A stretch of DNA of 5,025 nt from Candidatus Poribacteria bacterium (lineage in GTDB: Bacteria; Poribacteria; WGA-4E; WGA-3G): the NCBI GenBank assembly GCA_009835515.1, contig VXXH01000125.1, positions 1 through 5,025 of the forward strand, in the 5' to 3' direction. Numbering within the stretch: position 1 is the first letter of the stretch; the number at the start of each line of letters is the position of its first letter. The position numbers and the translations under genes were made by a program. Positions 1 to 5,025 of this stretch are shown one piece after another. The notes under the pieces are model-generated. The model saw only the letters and a list, made by a program, of their open reading frames with translations, searched no databases and was not told where the DNA came from.

Positions 1-12
1 GGACTATTAGCA

Positions 13-1446
13 CTACCCTTTTTTAATAGCCCATAATGTTTTCAAAATGATTTTAATATCCAAGGCGAGCGACCAATTTTCGATGTAGTACCGGTCATAA
101 GAGATCCGCTCTTCAAGAGAGGTGTTGCCCCGTAAACCGTTGACTTGTGCCCAACCGGTCATACCCGATTTGACGCGCTGCCGAGCGAGATAGTGCGGAA
201 TAGACTCACTGAACGTGTCAATGAGACCTGACATCTCTGGTCTCGGTCCAACGAGACTCATATCGCCTTTGAGGACATTGAAAAATTGAGGCAATTCATC
301 TAAACTCCAGCGTCTGAGAAATTTGCCGAGCGAGGTCTGCCGCGGATCGTCGGTTTCTGCCCAGACATGCCCCACGTTGTACTCGGCATCGGCGCGCATA
401 GAACGGAACTTGTAGATACGGAACGGCTTTCCGGCTCTGCCGACCCGTTCCTGCCGAAAAATCGCTTTACCGGGCGATGTTAGGCGTATAATAACCGCGA
501 TCGTTAACATGAGCGGACTTAACACTATCAAGGCAAACAGGCTGAAAACGATGTCTATCAGACGTTTGACGATACCGCTCACGCCCTGCATCGGTGTCTC
601 CCGCAATTGTAGCACCGGTATACCCTCAAAAAGAGTGATAGCGTTACCGCCGATGATAAATTCGGAGAGTTCCGGTAGAACATTGATTTGGACAGGTACG
701 CCTTCGCAGACGTGGAGGATTTGGAGGATAGCGTCATTCGGCACCGCAGGCGATAAAATAAAGAGCGTGTCAAGTCGATGTTTTTGCACGATTTCAAGTA
801 TATTCTGACCTTCGCCAAGATACTGAACACCCAAATCGTCAGCGTCTGCTGTTTCGGTGACGATCCCTACCAATTCGTATCCACTATTCGGTTTCGTCTG
901 CAAAGTATTGATAAACTGCTCAGATCGTGCGTCATAACCGATGAGTGCAACACGACTCACACCGACACCTTGGGCGTGAATTGCCTGACGAAAACGATGG
1001 AGAACGAGTCGCCCGAAAAACAACCAAACGAGACTGAAACCAGAGGCGAGCAGCATGACCCAACGTGAGTAGGCATCATGGTGATAGATGAAAAAGAGGG
1101 CGGCTAACGTGGCAATGAGCGCGATACCAGCGGCTTTGCAGAGTGTCCAGAATGCTGAAACGGTCGCGTTGCTTTCGAGTCGATAGAGTCTTAATGTCTT
1201 CAGCGTCGTCAACCAGATAATTGCCATCAACGGAATGAGTCGGAAATAGTCATCAAGTGGCGGGGTGCCGCCTTTATGTAACGCGAGGGTTTCAGGTATC
1301 CAACCGGATTCAAACCGAACCCAATACGCCACAACAATTGCGGTGGCAACGAAACAGAGATCAAATAAAACTGTAAGCGCGATTAGCAAATGATCAAGCG
1401 TTTTCTTGTTCATTGACGGAATATAGGTTGGAATTTGCAAACCCAT
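13..1446 (-). CDS. Undecaprenyl-phosphate sugar phosphotransferase, WcaJ/WbaP-type (polyprenyl glycosylphosphotransferase)
   Basis: This 477-residue membrane enzyme should transfer a sugar phosphate (glucose or galactose type; the substrate cannot be read from sequence) from a UDP-sugar to undecaprenyl phosphate on the cytoplasmic face. That is the first step of exopolysaccharide or O-antigen synthesis. Four hydrophobic segments lie near residues 19-43, 67-84, 104-121 and 129-148. A Rossmann-like CoA-binding-type domain spans about 160-275 (VALIGYD at 166-172). A fifth hydrophobic segment at 293-321 contains the SP pair (310-311) expected of a re-entrant helix. The catalytic domain shows FRQERVGRAGKPF (330-342), YKFRSM (345-350), the DELPQ catalytic pair D383-E384, VGPRP (399-403) and GMTGWAQVNG (428-437). 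Length and domain order are those of full-size family members. An in-frame TGA seven codons upstream limits the start to ATG 1446 or later. ATG 1413 (residue 12) is an alternative but has no ribosome binding site. Family assignment is very secure. Confidence 0.96.
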   Translation of the reverse strand: MGLQIPTYIPSMNKKTLDHLLIALTVLFDLCFVATAIVVAYWVRFESGWIPETLALHKGGTPPLDDYFRLIPLMAIIWLTTLKTLRLYRLESNATVSAFWTLCKAAGIALIATLAALFFIYHHDAYSRWVMLLASGFSLVWLFFGRLVLHRFRQAIHAQGVGVSRVALIGYDARSEQFINTLQTKPNSGYELVGIVTETADADDLGVQYLGEGQNILEIVQKHRLDTLFILSPAVPNDAILQILHVCEGVPVQINVLPELSEFIIGGNAITLFEGIPVLQLRETPMQGVSGIVKRLIDIVFSLFALIVLSPLMLTIAVIIRLTSPGKAIFRQERVGRAGKPFRIYKFRSMRADAEYNVGHVWAETDDPRQTSLGKFLRRWSLDELPQFFNVLKGDMSLVGPRPEMSGLIDTFSESIPHYLARQRVKSGMTGWAQVNGLRGNTSLEERISYDRYYIENWSLALDIKIILKTLWAIKKG

Positions 1447-1478
1447 TTTGAAGTATGGGCTGCTTCAAGTTACCTCTC
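1447..1478 (-). promoter_or_regulatory. Ribosome binding site separated from ATG by a small hairpin
   Basis: On the minus strand, GAGAGG (1478-1473) is the only good Shine-Dalgarno match before the transferase ATG, but it lies 26 bases away. Between them is the inverted repeat TTGAAG (1468-1463), a 9-base loop, then CTTCAA (1453-1448). If this 6-bp hairpin folds, the site comes within about 5 unpaired bases of the ATG, a normal spacing. The repeat and the distances are read directly from the sequence. The idea that the fold bridges the spacing is inference, with precedent in phage mRNAs where a hairpin shortens the gap. The stem is AT-rich and may be only marginally stable. Confidence 0.4.
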
Positions 1479-1493
1479 ATATCTATTGGGCAT
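1470..1493 (-). other. Possible 7-residue leader ORF (MPNRYER)
   Basis: In the predicted leader of the transferase gene, ATG at 1493 opens a seven-codon frame that ends in TAA at 1472-1470. It is preceded by a purine stretch (CAGAGAG) only 3 bases before the ATG, which is a short spacing. Its last codons overlap the AGAGG site of the main gene, and its stop lies one base before the start of the hairpin. The arrangement would suit re-initiation or translational coupling, but a frame this short is common by chance. Confidence 0.2.
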
Positions 1494-1516
1494 TGACTCT
1501 CTGAAAACTGGTTGAA

Positions 1517-1543
1517 GTCCGCAACAGTGGTGCGCTTGCAGAC
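1517..1543 (-). promoter_or_regulatory. Predicted 5'-leader stem-loop of the transferase mRNA
   Basis: Read as minus-strand RNA, GUCUGCAA (1543-1536) pairs over its full length with UUGCGGAC (1524-1517), using one U-G wobble, around an 11-base loop. The stem begins about 8 bases after the end of the -10 box at 1551, so it would sit at or within a few bases of the transcript's 5' end. Such 5'-terminal stems are known to protect some bacterial mRNAs, with ompA as the classic case. The pairing is seen in the sequence; the role is inferred. There is no T-tract after it, so it does not look like an attenuator. Confidence 0.4.
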
Positions 1544-1550
1544 GGGTTAA

Positions 1551-1579
1551 AGTATAGCAGATTTATGCTGCGTTGGCAA
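1551..1579 (-). promoter_or_regulatory. Sigma70-like promoter for the transferase gene
   Basis: On the minus strand, TTGCCA (1579-1574; five of six consensus bases) and TATACT (1556-1551; five of six) are separated by exactly 17 bases. Transcription would start near 1543-1548, giving a leader of about 100 bases before ATG 1446. This is the best promoter match in the window and is correctly placed between the divergent genes. No operator can be named. Confidence 0.65.
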
Positions 1580-1594
1580 ATTAAAATAGGCACT

Positions 1595-1661
1595 ATTGAG
1601 GATTGAGACAATATGAAAGTTGATGATAAATTATACATAACGTGCTATGCTATCATTATAG
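1595..1661 (+). promoter_or_regulatory. AT-rich promoter region for the Gfo/Idh-type gene (exact boxes uncertain)
   Basis: This AT-rich stretch is the only likely promoter region upstream of the plus-strand gene. One candidate is TTGAGA (1603-1608) with TAAATT (1627-1632) at 18 bases. Others use TTGATG (1620-1625) or the TATCAT (1651-1656) and CATTAT (1654-1659) hexamers, but no pair is both well spaced and well matched. A tandem heptamer, ATTGAGG then ATTGAGA (1595-1608), overlaps the first candidate. The -35 box of the opposite promoter ends at 1579, about 23 bases away, so a single regulator could affect both genes. I cannot choose between the boxes. Confidence 0.3.
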
Positions 1662-1707
1662 ACTTTGGGAGCGCAAGTTTTGGAAGCTCGGAAGTTACAC
1701 CGAAATC

Positions 1708-1714
1708 GGAGGAG
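1708..1714 (+). promoter_or_regulatory. Strong Shine-Dalgarno site GGAGGAG
   Basis: GGAGGAG ends 7 bases before ATG 1722. This near-ideal site decides the start of the gene against an in-frame TTG at 1665, which has no comparable site and would add 19 basic, unfamily-like residues. Confidence 0.85.
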
Positions 1715-1721
1715 AAACACA

Positions 1722-2810
1722 ATGGCGAATCAACTGAAAGTGGGGATTGTTGGTGCACACCGCGGCAGTTCTTATGTCGCACCTTTTAAAGCGATCGCAG
1801 AAACCGAGGTGACGGCGTTTTGTGACCTCAATGAAGAGACGCTTCAGAGCGTCACTGAACGGTTTGATGTTCCACAACAGTTTACGGATTATACGGCGAT
1901 GCTGGACGCGGTGGATCTTGTCGTGCTTGCGACACCGGAAAATCTGCACGTACCGCAGTCGATCGAAGCGTTGGAAGCGGGGAAACACGTCATCAGCGAA
2001 GTAACTGCTGCCGTCAATTTAGAAGAGTGCTACGATTTAGTGCGGGCAGTTCGGAAAGCATCCGCCAAATACACGATGGCTGAAAATACGTGTTATTCTA
2101 AGCCTAATGTGCTGATCCGCAGCATGGTAGAGGCGGGTATGTTTGGGGATGTCTATTTCGGAGAAGGCGAATACCTCCACAACATTAAGTCGCTCCATCA
2201 CGATGCAGAAGGCAATCCAACATGGCGTTATTACTGGCAAGTCGGTATTAATCGGTGTAACTATGCAACGCATAGCCTCGGTCCAGTACTCCAATGGTTT
2301 GGCAGTCGTGTTGCGAGTGTCTCTTGTCTCGGTACTGGCGTTAACACTGACCCTGAGCATGCGATGGAAGATACGGTGATGATGCTGTGTAAAACGGACT
2401 GTGGCGGGTTAATCAAGATTCGGATTGATATGCTCTCGAATCGTCCAGCAAATTCCTATTTCAGTTTACAAGGGACAGACGGGTGTTATGAGAGTTCGCG
2501 CGGACTCGGTGCAGCACCGAAACTCTGGTTAAGCGAGTTCGGCATAAGCGAACAGTGGCGACCACTCTCCCAATTTGAAGACCTTCTGCCGGAACGGTGG
2601 AAAAACCCGCCTGCTGAGGCTGAAAATGCTGGTGACCTCGGTGAGTATTTCAAGGTGCGGGACTTTGTTGATAGTATCCTGACCGATACAAATCCGCCGC
2701 TGGATGTTTATACGGCGATGGATTTCACGGTGCCGGGATTGGTTTCGGAGCAATCTATTGCGAACGGTGGCGCCCCGATAGAAGTACCAGATTTCCGAGA
2801 AATCGAATGA
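1722..2810 (+). CDS. Gfo/Idh/MocA-family NAD-dependent protein, GH109-like branch
   Basis: This 362-residue protein has no signal peptide and is probably cytoplasmic. The N-terminal Rossmann fold (1-118) shows the nucleotide loop GIVGAHRG (8-15), an acidic residue after strand two (CDL, D35) that favours NAD over NADP, and ATPENLH (70-76). The C-terminal alpha/beta domain forms the active site. Where most family members have EKP with a catalytic lysine, this one reads SEVT (92-95). The matching D-x3-H motif is N180-x3-H184. It retains E121 (in AENTCY), YLH (151-153), WR (168-169) and YATHSLGP (181-188). These resemble, from memory, the active-site residues of GH109 glycosidases, which use NAD redox chemistry to cleave glycosides, including the 30-residue E-to-Y spacing. 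Known GH109 enzymes are longer and often exported, so an atypical sugar oxidoreductase is the alternative. The gene stands alone, divergent from the transferase. Family is secure; reaction and substrate are not. Confidence 0.9.
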   Translation: MANQLKVGIVGAHRGSSYVAPFKAIAETEVTAFCDLNEETLQSVTERFDVPQQFTDYTAMLDAVDLVVLATPENLHVPQSIEALEAGKHVISEVTAAVNLEECYDLVRAVRKASAKYTMAENTCYSKPNVLIRSMVEAGMFGDVYFGEGEYLHNIKSLHHDAEGNPTWRYYWQVGINRCNYATHSLGPVLQWFGSRVASVSCLGTGVNTDPEHAMEDTVMMLCKTDCGGLIKIRIDMLSNRPANSYFSLQGTDGCYESSRGLGAAPKLWLSEFGISEQWRPLSQFEDLLPERWKNPPAEAENAGDLGEYFKVRDFVDSILTDTNPPLDVYTAMDFTVPGLVSEQSIANGGAPIEVPDFREIE

Positions 2811-2862
2811 TAAATAGCAATTGACCAGCGGGCATCGTCTGCATCACGTCTGCGCCGAGGAG

Positions 2863-2896
2863 ATAGTATTGCAAAAGATGCACTATGATTATTTTT
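2863..2896 (+). terminator. Weak candidate terminator after the Gfo/Idh-type gene
   Basis: ATAG (2863-2866), a TAT bulge and TGCA (2870-2873) pair with TGCA (2879-2882) and CTAT (2883-2886) around a 5-base loop. The tract TTATTTTT follows at 2889-2896. The placement, 53 bases after the stop codon, fits a plus-strand terminator. The stem is AT-rich and bulged, so strength is doubtful. The T-tract overlaps the stop codon of the convergent gene. No T-tract follows it on the minus strand. Confidence 0.3.
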
Positions 2897-3959
2897 ACTG
2901 GCGCGGCAATTTTTTCAAGATGGCTTCAGCGGCTTGAATATAATTTTTATTTTTCCCTTGTCCAGCGACCCGCTGTAGATACATTTGTGCCAGTCCCGCT
3001 TCACCACGATAATAGAATGTTAAGCCTATGTAGAATTCATAGGTCTCAATATAGATGTCGAATGCTCCATACTTTTCTCCTTGAATCAGTTTATCGCGCC
3101 ACTTTAACCTACTTCTTTCATACAGCAGATGCCCATTATACAGCCGCAATAACCGAATGAGGAACTCGTCATTGTCGGCATAGAATTTTGCGTTATTCAA
3201 GACATACGCGATGCCATCCCACGCATAGCAATTTATCCATGTCGGACGCTCCAATGTAGTGTCCAGATAAATTCCGTGGTGAATTTTGATTTCGTAAATC
3301 CCGTCGTTATCCAAGTCAACGTAGCCTTTAGCCAGCTCTCCATGATACCCGTAGCGGCTGAAGACTACCCGGAACTCACCCTTCTGAAACGAAATCACAG
3401 CAACGGCATTACCGGCAAACTTAACCCATAAGTCTAAAGTGCCATCACCTGTCAAATCCACGACTTCAAAGGAGGCACCCCGATGCCCGTGACCATCTTT
3501 CGGCGGTTCTCTGAAAGTGAATGCGGGACTATGAAGTTCAATGGCTTTCGTTGGCACCCCAAAATCATCCTTACTCGTCTCAAAAAATGTAAAAAAATCA
3601 TTTTTATTCGGAATCCCGTCCGCCCCGGTCTCATCAGCAATCAGCAGAAAGGCTTGGCCCCAGTCGTCCGTGTCTCCGCTCGTTCCTGTCTCAGCAAGGA
3701 TTAGAACAATGGTTTCTTTTTCGGGGGTGTTATCAATATTCGCGGTGGCTTTCATCCAGGTATTGTAAAAGTGTCCTTTTGGTGCCGGGGTCGGAAAAAA
3801 GCGGTGATACTCTCGACCTTCAGAAAAATTCCACCGCGGATATCGTTGATACTCGACATCAGAGGTTTCGGCGGTTGGAGGCGCAGCACTGACTGCCCAA
3901 CCACTCAGCATCAACCAGATAGAAATCACCCAAAGGCAGCTTTGACTATGTTTCTTCAT
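2895..3959 (-). CDS. Secreted protein with FG-GAP/VCBS-like acidic motifs and TPR-like C-terminus (downstream paralogue)
   Basis: I do not recognise a named family for this 354-residue protein. It has a Sec-type signal peptide: basic start MKKHSQS, hydrophobic core at 8-24, probable cleavage after WAVSA (21-25). C8 precedes the hydrophobic core, so it is not a lipobox. The middle has three acidic segments of the FG-GAP/VCBS or calcium-loop type: ANIDNTPEKE (73-82), DLTGDGTLD (168-176) and DLDNDGIYE (215-223). Each is followed by a hydrophobic strand, and RPTWIN (238-243) and YVLNNAKFY (252-260) come next. The tail (about 303-352) alternates small and aromatic residues like a TPR helix pair, ending GKNKNYIQAAEAILKKLP. 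It probably acts in the periplasm or outside the cell and may bind calcium; no catalytic site is visible. The start was set at ATG 3959, because a longer frame to 4100 would overlap the upstream paralogue by 122 bases and bury the signal peptide. It lies 19 bases after that paralogue, so they are probably one operon. Confidence 0.85.
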   Translation of the reverse strand: MKKHSQSCLWVISIWLMLSGWAVSAAPPTAETSDVEYQRYPRWNFSEGREYHRFFPTPAPKGHFYNTWMKATANIDNTPEKETIVLILAETGTSGDTDDWGQAFLLIADETGADGIPNKNDFFTFFETSKDDFGVPTKAIELHSPAFTFREPPKDGHGHRGASFEVVDLTGDGTLDLWVKFAGNAVAVISFQKGEFRVVFSRYGYHGELAKGYVDLDNDGIYEIKIHHGIYLDTTLERPTWINCYAWDGIAYVLNNAKFYADNDEFLIRLLRLYNGHLLYERSRLKWRDKLIQGEKYGAFDIYIETYEFYIGLTFYYRGEAGLAQMYLQRVAGQGKNKNYIQAAEAILKKLPRQ

Positions 3960-3968
3960 AGTTATTGG

Positions 3969-3975
3969 TTCCCCT
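3969..3975 (-). promoter_or_regulatory. Ribosome binding site AGGGGAA
   Basis: On the minus strand AGGGGAA ends 9 bases before ATG 3959 and lies wholly within the 19-base gap after the upstream paralogue's TGA (3981-3979). It is an imperfect Shine-Dalgarno match. Its position supports the ATG 3959 start and suggests that the two genes share one transcript. Confidence 0.55.
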
Positions 3976-3978
3976 ATT

Positions 3979-5025
3979 TCATTTTGGTGGCGGCGGCAAT
4001 TTTTCCAAGATAGATTCAGCGGCTTGAATGTAATTTTCATTCTTGCCTCGTTCAGTGACATGCCATAGATATGCGCGTGCCCTTGCCGCATTGCCACCAT
4101 AATAGTGTGCTAAGCCCATGTAGAATTCACACGTCTCGGCATAGAAGGCGAATTTTCCAGATTTAATGAGTTCAATCCGTTGAGGTGTCCACTTTGAGGT
4201 CTCTCTTTCTCGCCTCAGCCAAGCGTTATAGTGTATCATGAGTTGAATCAAGATGTCATTATCACGTGTATAGAATTTTGCGTTATTCAAGACATACATG
4301 TTTCCATTCCACTCATAGAGGTTTATCCATGTGGGGCGTTCCGTTTTAGGATCGCGCGGGTAAACACTGTTAGGCATCTTGATTTCATAGATGCCATCGT
4401 TATCCAAGTCAACGTATGTCTTAGCCAGATCTCCATGATCCGCGTAGCTGCTGAAGATTTGCCTGAACTCGCCGTTCTGAAATGACATCACAGCAACCGC
4501 ATAGCCAAATTCAACCCACAAGTCTAAGGTGCCATCGCCCGTCAAATCAATGAGTTCAAAAGAGACGTTCTGAGGTTTATGAGAATCTTTCGGTGGTACC
4601 CAGAAGACGAACAGAGGGTTCTGAAGTTCAATGGCTTTCGCGGTTGGCACCTCCAAGGCATGCGTCCCCGAATCAAAAAGTTTGAATAAGGCTTTTTGAT
4701 TCGGCAGACCTTCCTCGGTCTCAGCTTCAGTAATCAGGAGAAACATTTGTACCCAGTTGCTGGAGAACACGTCCCTGCTTGTAGCAGCAACTATTAGAAC
4801 AACGCTCTCTTTTTCAGGAGTATCATCAATATTTGCAGACGCATGGACCCGGGTATCGTAAAAGAGTCCTTCCGGTGCCGGGGCAGGCAAAAAACTGTGA
4901 TACTTTTGACCATCAGGATCATTTGGGGACTCGTAATAATAATACTCGACCGCAGAATTTGTCGTTTTAGAGGTATCCGAATTCACAGGAAAAGAACTGA
5001 GTAGCAGTGAAATATAAAGTGCTAA
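3979..5025 (-). CDS. Secreted FG-GAP/VCBS-like and TPR-like protein (upstream paralogue), N-terminus cut by window edge
   Basis: The reading frame stays open to the window edge, giving 348 visible residues. A GTG at 4986 could be called as a start. However, the 13 codons before it encode LALYISLLLSSFP, a hydrophobic run that looks like the core of an export signal matching the one in the downstream paralogue. The true start is therefore probably a few codons beyond 5025. Numbered from the first visible residue, the acidic motifs are ANIDDTPEKE (64-73), DLTGDGTLD (160-168) and DLDNDGIYE (206-214). PTWIN (231-235) and YVLNNAKFY (244-252) follow, then the TPR-like tail (about 293-343) ending in KLPPPPK. 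The tail's proline run is absent from the other copy. No lipobox is visible in the portion present. Function is unknown; an extracytoplasmic binding or structural role is inferred. It is followed after 19 bases by its paralogue, and its promoter lies outside the window. Confidence 0.85.
   Translation of the reverse strand, partial: LALYISLLLSSFPVNSDTSKTTNSAVEYYYYESPNDPDGQKYHSFLPAPAPEGLFYDTRVHASANIDDTPEKESVVLIVAATSRDVFSSNWVQMFLLITEAETEEGLPNQKALFKLFDSGTHALEVPTAKAIELQNPLFVFWVPPKDSHKPQNVSFELIDLTGDGTLDLWVEFGYAVAVMSFQNGEFRQIFSSYADHGDLAKTYVDLDNDGIYEIKMPNSVYPRDPKTERPTWINLYEWNGNMYVLNNAKFYTRDNDILIQLMIHYNAWLRRERETSKWTPQRIELIKSGKFAFYAETCEFYMGLAHYYGGNAARARAYLWHVTERGKNENYIQAAESILEKLPPPPK

Larger units (their letters stand above)
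2895..5025 (-). repeat. Tandem gene duplication (two diverged paralogous copies)
   Basis: The two secreted-protein genes are head-to-tail copies of one ancestor. A hand alignment gives about 170 identical residues in about 320, with only a few one-residue gaps. DNA identity is patchy but locally exact: 28 bases at 3180-3207 equal 4270-4297, and 20 bases at 3304-3323 equal 4397-4416. Copy-to-copy offset is about 1090 bases. More copies could lie beyond position 5025. Confidence 0.85.

Noticed and set aside
105..114. Search for tRNA, rRNA, CRISPR repeats or insertion-sequence ends across the window
   Set aside because: No cloverleaf, regularly spaced repeat, transposase frame or paired terminal inverted repeats were seen. 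The span given is only a placeholder for a window-wide negative.
509..1068. Open frames on the plus strand and in another minus frame within the transferase gene
   Set aside because: They lie wholly inside a gene with complete family motifs and their translations show no domain-like pattern.
1665..1721. TTG start that lengthens the Gfo/Idh-type protein by 19 residues
   Set aside because: The extra residues are basic and unlike the family N-terminus, while ATG 1722 follows GGAGGAG at ideal spacing.
1695..2753. Open frames inside the Gfo/Idh-type gene on both strands
   Set aside because: They are shadows of the strongly supported coding frame, with low-complexity Arg/Cys/Ser-rich translations and no ribosome binding sites.
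2836..2853. Direct repeat CGTCTGC (2836-2842 and 2847-2853) in the convergent gap
   Set aside because: Only two 7-base copies with no further unit, too short to suggest an array or an attachment site.
3960..4100. N-terminal extension of the downstream secreted paralogue to ATG 4100 (401 residues)
   Set aside because: It overlaps the upstream paralogue by 122 bases in another frame and places 47 residues before an evident signal peptide. ATG 3959 has a ribosome binding site in the intergenic gap.
2885..4485. Plus-strand open frames opposite the secreted paralogues
   Set aside because: They run antisense to genes whose protein sequence is conserved between two copies, so selection is acting on the minus strand.

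Overview
The window carries four protein genes. They are a sugar-phosphate transferase on the minus strand (13-1446), a divergent cytoplasmic Gfo/Idh/MocA-fold enzyme on the plus strand (1722-2810), and two tandem, closely related secreted proteins on the minus strand (2895-3959 and 3979-5025, the latter cut by the window edge). Base composition is near balanced. Start sites, ribosome binding sites and a sigma70-like promoter are bacterial in style, and the signal peptide points to an envelope with export. A GH109-like Gfo/Idh protein, a WcaJ-type exopolysaccharide initiator and lineage-specific tandem secreted paralogues together recall uncultured, polysaccharide-rich bacteria such as Candidatus Poribacteria or planctomycete-like lineages. 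That is an impression from gene style, not a demonstrated placement.

Left part (1-1721). The transferase would load the first sugar onto undecaprenyl phosphate for exopolysaccharide or O-antigen assembly. No other glycan-assembly gene is visible beside it. Its leader looks structured: a good promoter (TTGCCA-17-TATACT on the minus strand, 1579-1551), an 8-bp stem-loop close to the predicted RNA 5' end, a possible 7-residue mini-ORF, and a 6-bp hairpin between an AGAGG ribosome binding site and the ATG. The 275-base gap to the next gene also holds the plus-strand promoter region, so the two genes are divergent.

Middle part (1722-2894). The plus-strand gene has a strong GGAGGAG site 7 bases before its ATG. 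Its protein has the dinucleotide-binding fold of the Gfo/Idh/MocA family but lacks the usual EKP lysine (EVT instead). It keeps an E...YxH...YxxH residue set that resembles GH109-type NAD-dependent glycosidases. It meets the next gene tail to tail across 84 bases that contain a weak candidate terminator.

Right part (2895-5025). The two secreted paralogues share about half their residues over about 320 aligned positions and are separated by 19 bases, so they are probably co-transcribed. Each has an N-terminal export signal, two acidic DxTGDG/DxDNDG motifs of the FG-GAP/VCBS or calcium-loop kind, and a helical, TPR-like C-terminus. I do not recognise the family by name. No RNA genes, CRISPR arrays, insertion sequences or attachment sites were seen.
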